DNA of 64,000 nucleotides from Sphaerolaimus hirsutus. Lineage: Eukaryota > Nematoda > Chromadorea > Monhysterida > Sphaerolaimidae. Position 1 is the stretch's first letter. Every line of letters starts with the position of its first letter. A program made the translations under genes and the position numbers. The notes beneath the pieces were generated by a model, which was not told the DNA's origin, did no database searches, and was given only the letters and a program-made list of their open reading frames with translations. The DNA lies in contig OZ038455.1 in NCBI GenBank assembly GCA_964036195.1, forward strand, positions 6,589,855 through 6,653,854. The letters are read 5' to 3'. Shown here piece by piece: positions 43,701 to 53,639 of this stretch.

Positions 43701-46304
43701 AATTGAGTGTAGAGAGAAAAACATGACAAACATGACAAAACATGACAAAACATGACAAAACATTGACTGTACCTGACAAAACTGCGGTTTGTGATTCGGG
43801 CAATGTTATACACACGTTAAAAACAATGAATTGTTACATTAGAACAGTGTTACCGTATTTCCTCGAAATACCCCCCGGGGGGTGATTGTTTCATAGTGGT
43901 CCCGAGAGGGGGGGGGGTTAAACGAGGGGGGGGGGGTATTTCGAGGGGGGGGGGTTATTATTTCACAAGAAAATTTTTGAAAACCAAGTACGAAATTGTC
44001 GTCTGAAACGTACGCAGACGTCGAAAAATGCAACAAAAACCGCCATTTATAAGGTTCTTTAGACTAATATTAGTACGTAGATGGTATAAACACTGTTCTA
44101 ACATAATTCCGACATTGTTTTAACGTGTGTTCTGCACTACGCAGAACACAAACTGCAGTATTTGTCATGTACGTTCTCTTTACACTCAATTTGGGGGGGG
44201 GGGGTATTTCGAGGGGGGGGGGGTGATTGTTTCATAGTGGTCTCGAGAGGGGGGGTCAAACGAAGGGGGGGGGGTATTTCGAGGAAATACGGTACACACA
44301 AGTCAATAGACTCTTATATATAGCGGTTATTGTTGCATTTTTCTACGTCAGCGTACGTTACAGACGATAATTTAGTACTGGAATTTCAAAAAATTTCTGG
44401 CGAAATAATAAGCCCCTCCTAGAAATACCCCCTCGTTTAACCCCCCTAAAAATTCTCACTATGAAACAATCACCCCCGGGGGGTATTTCGAGGAAATACG
44501 GTAGATACACTCTCTCCCACAAAAATACCCCCTTCGTTTCTGACGCAGTATATATTGCGTAGCCAAATAAAAAGAACTTAAAAATCTAACCAAAATTCAA
44601 TCACGCGACAAAACTAAAAAAAAAAGTTTTAAAATCCCAGAGTTGTTAGAATTACTGAACTTTATGTAAGAATTACTGAAGTATATGTAAACGTAAAATA
44701 CTTTTTTTTACTCGTACGTAAATACGCGTAAATGTGGGTACTTTTTTGTGAGTGTAGAAACAACTACTTTTCTTCATAGAATGTGTAAAAGTGGGCACTT
44801 TTTCATACGTGTACAGCACAACGTATGTTTTTCTATAAGCAAATGCCAGATTATATAGTTTTCAAGGTCTCTTTTTTCTAAGAGATAAAAATCATCGTTC
44901 TCCCGACTAGTGATGTAAAGGCACCGGGGCACCGGTGCCCCGGTGCTGGGCACCGAAGGGCACCAGCACCGGTGCTGGTGCGGTGCCATTGCAATCTTCA
45001 GGGGTGCCATGCCGGTGCCGGTGCCATCTTTTTCAGAATAGCACCGGTGCCGGTGCGGTGCGGTGCCATTTTTTTGCCGGTGCCAAAGGTGCTAGCACCA
45101 GGGCAAAGTAAAAGGCACCGGGAAAAGCACCGGCCAAGGCTTCATGTGCTGTGCAATTTTGTGCATAGTATGTGCTTATTCATATTTCAAAAAACAGCAA
45201 TATATTTACCCAACCGTTTTTGCCTATTTTGTAAACCTCCCGATCAAATAAATATACCTACTGTGAAATCTATTATACCCGATACGTGATCTGATGAGCA
45301 AATCTAAAATTTTGTTGAATTTTAAATCATTTTTATATTTTATATTTATCTTACTTGTTTGTTCAAAATTTGTTGTCAGTTTATGACAGAGATAGTTCCA
45401 TTCTCTGTACAGCAACGACTCCGATCAGTAGACAATAGTGGCTATGGACATTGTAGTGAATTAAATGTTTTATCTTTTATTTGTAATCATTGTAATTGCT
45501 TCATAAAAGTGATTGCCACATCATTCTGATCATTTTAAGTGCTCAACCATCAAAATCGGGTGAAAATTCATGGAAATATGCACTTCCAAAGGTGAGACCA
45601 CTGAGAAACTGCCCGATATTTACTTCAGAAATTCCAGCCCGGTGCGGTGCCTTTCGGTGCTAGCACCGGCAACCCGCCGGTGCCCTTCGGTGCCGGGGCC
45701 ATTTTTTCCAAAAGGCACCGGTGCCGGTGCGGTGCGGTGCCATTTTCTGGCCGGTGCCCCAGGGTGCCAGGTGCCCTTTTCATGCGTTGGCAAAGGTGCC
45801 GGTGCGGTGCGGTGCCATTTTTCCCGGTGCCTTTAACATCACTACTCCCGACTCGTTTACCACATCCATTGTCTCCACAACTATTTCGATTTGGTTGCGA
45901 ATTTTGAAATTTTTAAAGGCACTTCCCCCGCATATCTAAAATATTCAATGGAACCACTTCTGTAAATACATATTTAGCAGTGTAGTTACTTTATAAATAT
46001 TTCCCACATTGAATTTTCATAAATACATTTTCCGTACGCGTACGCTTTGAAAGTGTACGCGTACAAGTGCGTACGGTATTTTTTTGAAAAGTATATGTAA
46101 ATGTATTTACTGCGTACTCGCGTACGTGTATTTTTCGAGTAAACGTACGTACCTTTTAACAACTCTGTAAAATCCACCCAACCTGTTTGTCAACGAAGCC
46201 CCGGGACACTGTGCAAAACACGATTGACATTTGTGACTGGAAACGGGTAGTAAAAAGCCGGGAATAGTGCTGATCAGTAGAAGGCAGCCAATTAAATAGC
46301 TCAT
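37619..46304 (-). CDS. Secreted, probably GPI-anchored Cys-rich protein with three ET-like modules
   Basis: Eight minus-strand exons: 46304-46183, 42048-41867, 41521-41449, 41363-41154, 40738-40291, 39180-39052, 38478-38323, 37792-37619. All are GT..AG with matching phases and sum to 1494 nt (497 residues plus TGA). Seen: signal peptide (1-23); three Cys-rich modules ending IECFCEGNECN (about 106), YGCTCTKAGVCN (217) and KHCICSSHMCN (384); C-E-G-x-[YF]-C-F in modules 1 and 3 and CRGNYC in module 2; N-glycosylation sequons NTT, NET and NSS; a basic Arg/Gly linker (about 389-440); and a hydrophobic C-terminus (about 476-496) with only Arg after it. The cysteine pattern resembles nematode ET modules and, more distantly, three-finger domains. 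The hydrophobic end suggests GPI attachment; a plain membrane anchor is the alternative. Function unknown; no downstream poly(A) hexamer was seen. Confidence 0.75.
37955..38205. repeat. Tandem TTCTCATTTTAC repeats
   Basis: About six units of roughly 30 bp (CACATCTTTAATTCTCATTT) followed by CACTTGCGAAATTGACCCC, the right end seen in the element at 26348-26678. One arm expanded. Lies in an intron of the minus-strand gene. Confidence 0.6.
38662..38867. mobile_element. Foldback element with GGTCCGCAAGTGG ends
   Basis: GGCCAGGTCCGCAAGTGGAA at the left and CCACTTACGGAACTGGCACC at the right, arms of AAATGGCAAAAGCGAAG. Same family as 26348-26678. Confidence 0.6.
39208..39710. mobile_element. hAT-type MITE, ACGTAA-motif family
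   Basis: CAGAGTGGTTGAAAGTAC to TTTTAACAACTGTG, flanks GGCTCTGG and GGCTTTGG (7 of 8). In an intron of the minus-strand gene. Confidence 0.7.
39802..40104. mobile_element. TA-flanked MITE, CTTGAATAATT subtype
   Basis: CCGTATTTGCTTGAGTAGTT to AATTATTCAAGCAAATACGG, TA on both sides. Confidence 0.7.
40291..40738 (-). CDS. Exon 5 of the Cys-rich surface protein
   Basis: Largest exon (448 nt), after AAAACACAG and before GTGAGC. It encodes the end of module 2 (YGCTCTKAGVCN) and the start of module 3 (CEGHFCF), then a long acidic, Tyr-rich insertion (residues about 275-330) that splits module 3 before its last cysteines in exon 6. Such an insertion is unusual for a compact disulfide module. Confidence 0.8.
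42087..42184. mobile_element. Short TA-flanked MITE, CTTCTAATA subtype
   Basis: CCGTATTTCTTCTAATAAAA to TATTAGAAGAAATACGG, 98 bp, TA on both sides. Same subtype as 46579-46804. Confidence 0.65.
42501..43558. mobile_element. hAT-type element with TTTTATAAAA/ATTTTAC arrays
   Basis: Ends CAGGGTTGGTTTT and TTTTGCCAACCCTG, flanked by a perfect 8-bp duplication GTCAGGAT (42493-42500 and 43559-43566). The arms carry TTGTATAAAA, ATTTTATTTT and TTTTACAAAA motifs. A CAGTCCC-family foldback (right end GCTTGGGACTGCCCCCAG at about 43290-43308) is nested inside. Confidence 0.85.
43613..44502. mobile_element. Two overlapping CCGTATT MITE copies
   Basis: MITE ends at 43613 (left, mutated), 43853 (left), 44292 (right) and 44502 (right). 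The 43853-44502 pair forms a symmetrical element with CGGGGGGTGATTGTTTCATA in both arms. An ACATGACAAA microsatellite lies at 43728-43762. Confidence 0.6.
44638..46167. mobile_element. hAT-type MITE, ACGTAA-motif family, containing a nested element
   Basis: CAGAGTTGTTAGAATTAC to TTTTAACAACTCTG, flanked by a perfect 8-bp duplication TAAAATCC (44630-44637 and 46168-46175). The GGTGCC element at 44908-45844 sits inside it. It ends about 15 bp from the first exon of the minus-strand gene. Confidence 0.85.
44908..45844. mobile_element. hAT-type MITE with GGTGCC arrays, nested
   Basis: Ends TAGTGATGTAAAGGCACCGG and the inverse CCGGTGCCTTTAACATCACTA-type end, flanked by a perfect 8-bp duplication CTCCCGAC (44900-44907 and 45845-45852). 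Both arms are packed with GGTGCCGGTGC; an AT-rich middle of about 450 bp has no gene. Confidence 0.85.
46183..46304 (-). CDS. Exon 1 of the Cys-rich surface protein: signal peptide
   Basis: ATG (46304-46302) begins MSYLIGCLLLISTIPGFLLP, a clear signal peptide, with likely cleavage before HKCQSC. The module 1 cysteines follow. It ends in phase 2 at AACAG before GTTGGG and continues into 42048. The end of a hAT-type insertion lies only about 15 bp inside the following intron. Confidence 0.75.
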
Positions 46305-46578
46305 GTTTCAGAGTGAAAGTGGGATCTCTTTGTATTTACTAAAGTGTATGCCTGTGTTTTTATACATATTTTTAATCGTGTGTAAAAAAACATGAATAAA
46401 TGTATGAACCATGTTTGATCTGTAGTAGTAAACGGGCTCGTAAATTCCAGAAGTAGCTATTAAATGCAAGGCGGTAAGTGCGTAAAACACAATATTCCCA
46501 TGACATAAACGTACGCTTCTATTTATTTGTGAAGCATGAATGGCACTAGTATACCACCAAAATTTTGGAAACTGATTA

Positions 46579-46804
46579 CCGTATTTCTTCTAATAGAACG
46601 GCGCCGTTTTTTTGTTTTTTACCTGCCGTTCTATTGGAGGCTGCCGTTCTATTCTTTTCGTGGGTGTAAAAAGTGCCAAAACCTGCCGTTCTATTGGAGG
46701 CTGCCGTTCTATTCTTTTCGTGGGTGTAAAAAGTGCCAAAACCTGCCGTTCTATTGGAGGTGTCATTCTATTGGGGGTATGTCGTTCTATTAGAATAAAT
46801 ACGG
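46579..46804. mobile_element. TA-flanked MITE with a 60-bp tandem duplication
   Basis: CCGTATTTCTTCTAATAGAA to TATTAGAATAAATACGG. Positions 46681-46740 and 46621-46680 are identical except near their start, and a third partial unit follows. Confidence 0.65.
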
Positions 46805-47540
46805 TAATATGTTATAAAATACGTTATGAAATCATTTGAAATCTGTCTGTAGACTAGTGTCAAAAATCAAAAAGCCTGGCAAACTCAAATTTGTTCAAAA
46901 CAAATTTATGAGTTTCCCAAATTCCGAAGTGTACTGGGTGGGGCCATAATGATTCAATAGATCAATACACAAAAAGTCGCGACAAATTTATGTACATCTG
47001 AAATTTTCAACTTATGCCATGAAGGAACATTCAACCATGAAGGAACATTAATCATTCAAAAAAGTTTGTCTGTGCAAATTCACGCACCAACATTTCCTGG
47101 GCACTTAATGAATATTACGTGACTTAAAAAAGTTCTCGTTCAATTTAAGTTACGTTTTGCATATGCAAATTAACTTGAGCAAAACCTGGCGAAAAGGTAA
47201 CATTTTTCACTTTGAAAAAAAGTCGTTTCAACTAAGCGGCGGGTAAATTTCTACATATCCGAATCCCATTCGTAGTGCCACTCAAAACACTTTTCAAAGT
47301 GATTTTTGCAAAAAAATTATGACCGCACAGATGCACAGCTGTTACAAAGGAACGATTTAGAAGCGAAAATTAAATGCGAAAAAAGTGTCCGTATTGAATT
47401 GACATTCCGTTCCATTCGGAAATGGGACTAAAGCAAGAAGTGCTACTATTTATTTTCGATTGACATTGCCCAGTTGTCATTTGTCACTCAACTTTTTCTG
47501 TGATGATCGATCGTTGGTTAGGTGCACGGGAAATTTTCAC
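46805..47540. other. Intergenic DNA upstream of the minus-strand gene
   Basis: AT-rich. A fragment of the CACACTAG family lies at about 46850-46950. No gene or clear promoter element recognised. Confidence 0.4.
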
Positions 47541-48434
47541 AGTTGTTAAAATGTACGTACATTTACTCGAAAAATACGCGTACGCGAGTACGCGGTAAAT
47601 ACATTTACATTTACTTAAAAAGTAATGTACTCACTTTTACGCGTACATTTTAAATGTACACCCGTATAAAGAAAATGTATTTTTTGTTTCTAAATCACAA
47701 TTTTCTGTTGCTAAAATAAGAAAATTTTGAAGAAATCACATTTTTCTAAAAAAATACTAAATACCGTATTACCTCGAAATACCCCCATGGGGGTTTATTA
47801 TTTCGCCAGCAAAATTTGAGGGGGGGTTAATTCGAGGGGGGGTTTATTCGAGGGGGGGTCTTATTATTTCGTCAGAAATTTTCGTAAGGATCGTAGTAAA
47901 TAGTAGGCATTTGCATGCCCAAAACAGGCAATAAATGTGTCCAAACAAGATATATTTAGCTACACAAACATGTCCATGTGTAGCTGCAATACAGATAAAC
48001 AGTAATATACATCATGTACATTGCATACATGACGTATTTATTATGTACATGACGTACATCATTCCGAAGGGGGGGGGTATTTCGAGGGGGGGGGGGTTAT
48101 TATTTCCCCAGCCGATTTTGAGGGGGGGTTAATTCGAGGGGGTGGGTTAATTCAAGGGGGGGATAATTCGAGGTAATACGGTAATCACTAAAAACGACAT
48201 CCATTGTGTATTCCACTGTTAAACTCCCTCTTCACATGAAAAATAATTTTTGCGTTTTCCAGGGAAAAGTACTCGCTTTTACATTTTCCTGGGAACAAAA
48301 GTATTTTACTCACATTTACGCATGAGTACGAGTAAAAAAAGTATTTTACATTTTCTATACTCTTTGGTGAGTAAAAAATAAATAATTACATTTACATATA
48401 CTTTTTAAAAAGTTCAGTAATTCTAACAACTCTA
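47540..48434. mobile_element. ACGTAA-motif hAT-type element, interrupted
   Basis: CAGTTGTTAAAATGTACG to TTCTAACAACTCTA with GTACGCG and TTTACAT motifs. A CCGTATT MITE (47764-48181) is nested. Flanks are similar (AATTTTCA and AATTTTAG) but not identical. Confidence 0.6.
47764..48181. mobile_element. TA-flanked MITE, CCGTATT family, nested
   Basis: CCGTATTACCTCGAAATACC to ATTCGAGGTAATACGG, TA on both sides. Very similar to 12972-13389, including the ACATCATGTACATTGCATAC core. Confidence 0.75.
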
Positions 48435-48559
48435 AAAATTTTAGTGCCCCGATTTACCGTTTTGACATCAGTTTGGTATTTTTCTTTTTTTTTACTAAAT
48501 TAGTCTAGGCATAATGATGCTGTAAACTTCACAATACATTCTGCTGGGAGCGGGTTGAA

Positions 48560-49160
48560 CCCCGGTGCCCCACTCCCAGACCTTGTAAAATGCCATGTAA
48601 GATGTGCCATGCAATTTCAAAGGTGTGTAAGGCATAGTTGTCAAAACGTTTTTACGTTTACTCGATAAATACGTATACTCGAATACTGCGTAAATACGTT
48701 GACGTTTCCTCACGAAAAAAACTTACTCACCTACTTACTGATAGTAGTTGAGAATGGTAGGGAAAGCGACTATTCCCCCTTTCACTTTAACTTATTTTTA
48801 CATTTTCCTATTAGGTACAAAATCAAGAAAAAATTACTTTTATGTTTTCCCTGAGTAAGAATATTGGTATCTACGTTTACTCACCTTTAACGCAGTGTAA
48901 AAGTACAAAAAAAATCATTTTACGTTTTCTGTACTCATGGGTGAGTAAAAATATGTTACGTTTACGTTTACTTTGAAAAAGTTCAGTACTTTCAAATTCT
49001 GATACATATTTATTAAGTTTCAAATGGCCAGTAAAAATTCATTATAACGGGCATTTTACTTAAATTTTGACACTGCATACATTTTACATTTTACATAACT
49101 TTAAAAACATTGCATGACACTTGGATTACAGGGCATTTTACAGTGTCATTTTGCAATATG
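48560..49160. mobile_element. CAGTCCC-family foldback with an inserted ACGTAA element
   Basis: CACTCCCAGACCTTGTAAAA at the left; right side with TTACAGGGCATTTTACAGTG. In between (about 48633-48995) is an ACGTAA-motif element. Ends are only partly clear. Confidence 0.4.
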
Positions 49161-49825
49161 TATAGAAATTAAATACATGACAACTGTCATATTTACATCT
49201 ATGCGCAGAAACAATCGCGATTTAATTTTACTCATAAAATAAAAATTAAAAAAGTGTTCTGTTCGAGGCATGAAAACCTTACTATAGAAATATACGCAAC
49301 AAATCTACGGGAACTAATTCTGCACTGCACTGCGTAGCTATACTCGTCGAACCGCAAAGTATGCGCAGAATCCTACCATAATTTGATGAACAAAATCTTT
49401 TGATTGATTTCGTAATTAATTATTCCACAGTAAAACATAAATACCCTGATGAATAAACTGTATATTTTTGGTTCATTATTCAGATGGATTACGGTAGGTT
49501 TCCATACTAAGTGTGATGTCCGCCGAGTATATGTAAATAGAACATTTCAAACCAAACCGTAGGAACCATTCCATTCTATTTACATTAACTCTCAGGTTTC
49601 TCATCTTATAATACATTGCGGAATACATTATCGATGAGAGCTAAGCAGCGGGGCAGTGGAAGAAAATGCTAAATGGAATCTACCGTATTCCGTTGGTATA
49701 AGCCCAGGGGGTTTATTATTTCGAAAACAAAACTTGAGAGGGACTATTCGAGGGTGGTCAATATTTTGTCGGGATTTACTGTCCGCATAGAATTTTGACG
49801 GGGTATTTCGAGGGGGGGTGTGAGG

Positions 49826-50318
49826 CAGAGTTGTTAGAATTTTTTCAAAAGTATATGTAAATGTAAGTATCTATTTTTTACTCACGAAAAAGTATATAAA
49901 ATGTAAAATACTTTTTTTACTCGTACTCATGCGTAAATGAGAGTAAAATACTTTTTTCCCAGGAAAATGTAAAAGCGAGTACTTTCCCACTGGAAAACGC
50001 AAAAGCTACTACTTTTTATAGTGAGTTTTACACTAGAGAGTGAGTTTTACACTGGAAGACATAATAGATGCCGTTTTTAGTAGTGATTATTTAGCATTTT
50101 ATAGAAAAATGATATGATTTCTTCAAAATTTTCTTATTTTGGCAACAGAAAATTGGGATTTTAACAACAAAAATACATTTTCTCTGTATGCGTGTACTTT
50201 TAAAATGTACGCGTAAAAGTGAGTACATTACTTTTTTAAAGTATACGTAAATGGATTTACCTGCGTACTCGCGTACGCGTATTTTTCGACTAAATGTACC
50301 TACATTTTAACAACTGTT
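49826..50318. mobile_element. hAT-type MITE, ACGTAA-motif family
   Basis: CAGAGTTGTTAGAATTTT to TTTTAACAACTGTT, flanks GTGTGAGG and GTGTGAGA (7 of 8). Confidence 0.7.
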
Positions 50319-52200
50319 GTGTGAGAAGGGTTTTGTTTAACCAGCTCAGACCCTAGTACATTGCAGGGGGGGGGGGTTAATAAAAGAGGGTACTTGGACA
50401 AAATACGGTATTTAGATTTACCCATCATACTACACAGACAGAGACACAACCACACATAAATGCACGGATATATGTTCAAGTGGCTTTTACACCGTGCACT
50501 GCACTATGATTTTAACAAAGCGTACATAGGAATCTGCTGGCACCGCAAACCATTGCATTGGCGAGGAATCGGGAAAATTACTAAATTAAAGCTTTCGATA
50601 AATTGCATTTTCATTCAATTGGTTTGATACAATTAAACACGAAAATGACTGAAGTACGAAAAAAAACGATGCTAGTCCGGCCTCCAGAGACCAGATAACT
50701 GCTAAGTGTCAGTTAAATCAAGTAAAAATGTCAGAAATGCCAAGTGTCGCGAAAAAATGGTTGAGTAAAGGTAAAAAATGTTCTTTTGTATATTTCTGGG
50801 CATTTTACACGACACTTGACAAGTTTTATCTGACATTTTACACTTCACAGTGCATTTCACACACATTGAGCGACTTGGCCCTGGAATTTAATGTGAAGGT
50901 GTGTCACATGTAATTAAATATGTAGGTAGGTATGTAGAACAAAACAACAAAATTTGCATGTGTAGTGCGAATCAAATGAATATGCCCCTCGAATAATCCC
51001 CCAGGCAAAAACTCTTACAGTAAGGAAGGATCACCAGTTAGCGTGGACACGGGTAGGCTACCGTATTTCCTCGAAATACCCCCCTCAAAATGGGCACTAT
51101 GAATTATCGGGAAATGCATAACAGACATTCAAAACACTGTCTGTGTTACGTTAGAACATCGTTTATACCATCTACATTCTTATATAAGGTAGTAAAAACT
51201 TATAAATGGTGGTTATTGTTGCATTTTTCACGTTTTTCTCTCAAAATTTTCACTCTGAAAACATAAACCCCCGGGGGGTAATTCGAGGAAATACGGTATT
51301 TCCATTCCCAAAATTTTCAGTACAGTTACCTATTTAGGTAGGTAGATTGTCAGACTTCACATTTAGATCTAACGATGTGCCTTTTAGAACAATGGGTTTA
51401 GCAGAAAAAGGTGACAAGCAAAAAAATCTTGGAATGACATGTGACCGAGATAAATTAGGTCACTTAAAATGAACAAATGCACCACCCTGTGCAAATGACA
51501 GAGATGAAAAAAACTAGCAAATATTGTCGTTAACAGAATGTCACTTTTTCTTCCTTCCGCCCACGTAATAAAAGTGCAAACACATTCCTTAATACTTTGT
51601 TCTTACTCATCGAATCATTAGAAATGCTACTAAATGTGTGTCACTGTGTAAACTTTCGCTATTGTCGCGATGTTATAAAATGCGATTAAATGTTTACCAC
51701 CATCGCTTTAGCAATCCAAAAATCTCGGGTAATTTTTTTAAATTATTTGAAAATCTAAAAAAATCTAAAAAATCTAAACATTTTTTTTTGTATTTTCACC
51801 TGGTTTTCCTGAGACATTCAATTATATTTTTTAAGGGAAGATTAAAAAAAGATTATTTATTTTTGATCCACGTTTTTTCCGTTACTATTGGAGACTGTCA
51901 TTCTATTTTTTCGTGGTTGAGAAAGTGCCAAAACCTGCTGGTCGATTAAATTGGAGGTGCCCTTCTATTTGGTGGTATGCCGTTCTATCAGACGAAATAC
52001 GGTACTCCCTGCACTCCTAATTTCCTTGCATGGTGACTGTATCAAGTTTTGTCAAGTGAAAATTCTAAATTTGAAGGCAAAATTTGAGCAACGCAATCAG
52101 AAACGTTGAATGTTGCAGCATCATTTCAAACTGATGTGAAATTAAGCTTAACATCTCACAGACATCCACTGTAGAAGCCTTGCGCGCGAATTGTAGACAA
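50319..52200. other. Intergenic DNA with MITE fragments
   Basis: No gene recognised. It includes a TA-flanked CCGTATT MITE at 51061-51296 and a truncated CTTCTAATA-subtype end at about 51890-52003. The rest is AT-rich. Confidence 0.45.
51061..51296. mobile_element. TA-flanked MITE, CCGTATT family
   Basis: CCGTATTTCCTCGAAATACC to AATTCGAGGAAATACGG, TA on both sides. Confidence 0.65.
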
Positions 52201-52204
52201 ACTA

Positions 52205-53590
52205 GCAGGATTCTCTCCGACCTTCGGTCGGGTTTTGTGGTTCTCTACAATTAATACCATTGGAGAAAATATGATACTTTAGTTAAGTTTGCCCACATGC
52301 TAGGCATGTGTTTTGAAATGCGGTATGTAATCTACCAACAATAACAAGACCAATACCAAAGATGCAATGTTTTGGAATGGATTTTTGTAAACTTCTGTAA
52401 AATGGTTGGGCATGAAACTCGGTAGTAAAATGTAGACAGTTTGCGATTTGGTATGATGGTGTGCAGTGTGCATTCTGTGTGGTATAGGTTTTGTGATATG
52501 ATAGTGTGGTTTTTGCAAGGTGTCAAACTTTGTTGTAATCTTCAATTGGTTACATTTGTGCTTTGCTGTTCTTTTTGTGTTTGTAAATCCTTGTGGTATA
52601 AATTGTAGAGAACCACAAAACCCAACTGAAGGTTGGAGAGAATCCTGCTATAGGTACCCACTACTCAGAGGCTTGCAAAAACTGACACCCCAATGGGGAC
52701 CCCCCTCCAAATGGCACCCCCTGGGGAACCTCCCAAAAGTGGCACCCCCTGGGAACCGCCCAAAAATGGGACCCCCTAGGGCCCCACAAATATGGCACCC
52801 CCTGAGGACCACCAAAAAATGGCACCCCTTAGGGACCCCCCAAAAATGGCATCCCCTTGGGACCCCCCAAAAATAGCACCCCCTGGGGACCCCCCAAACA
52901 TGGCACCCCCTAGGAACCCCCACAAAAATGGCACCCCCTGGGGACCCACCCAAAGTTGGCTCCCCCTGGGGACTCTACAAAACCCAACTGAAGGTTGGAG
53001 AGAATCCTGCTATAGGTACCCACTTCTCAGAGGCTTGCAAAAACTTACACCCCAATGGGGACCCCCCTCCAAATGGCACCCCCCTGGGAACCCCCCAAAA
53101 GTGGCACGCCCTGGGAACCGCCCAAAAATGGGACCCCCTAGGGCCCCAGAAATATGGCACCCCCTGAGGACCACCAAAAAATGGCACCCCTTAGGGACCC
53201 CCCAAAAATGGCACCCCCTTGGGACCCCCCAAAAATAGCACCCCCTGGGGACCCCCCAAACATGGCACCCCCTAGGAACCCCCACAAAAATGGCACCCCC
53301 TGGGGACCCACCCAAAGTTGGCTCCCCCTGGGGACTCTCCAAAAATGCACCCCCCTGGGGACCCCCCCCCCAAAATGGCACCCCCTATGGACCCCCCCGC
53401 AAAAAAAAATATAGCACCCCCTGAGGGCCACCAAAAAATGGCACCCCTGGGGACCACCCAAAAAATGGCATCCCATGTGGACCCCCTTGAAATGGCACCC
53501 CCATATGTACCTCCAGAAAATGGCACCCCCTGGAGACCCCCCAAAAATGGCACCCCATGGGGACCCCCTCTAAATCCTGTAAACACAGCC
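52205..53590. repeat. GC-rich minisatellite with flanking inverted repeat
   Basis: Units of about 25-30 bp of the form CCAAAAATGGCACCCCCTGG, repeated about 30 times from 52680 to 53580. A 362-bp block starting at CCCAACTGAAGGTTGGAGAG (52621) is duplicated at 52983. That start also occurs inverted at 52206-52250. Long open frames in several phases come from a repeat unit free of stops; they are not a gene. Confidence 0.8.
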
Positions 53591-53639
53591 CCTAGTTTGG
53601 AAACTCCTGTAAACTCAGCCCCTAATTTGGAAAATGGTA

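Noticed and set aside
43728..43765. Possible CRISPR-like array of ACATGACAAA units
   Set aside because: Direct 10-bp units without spacers, in a eukaryotic intron: a microsatellite.
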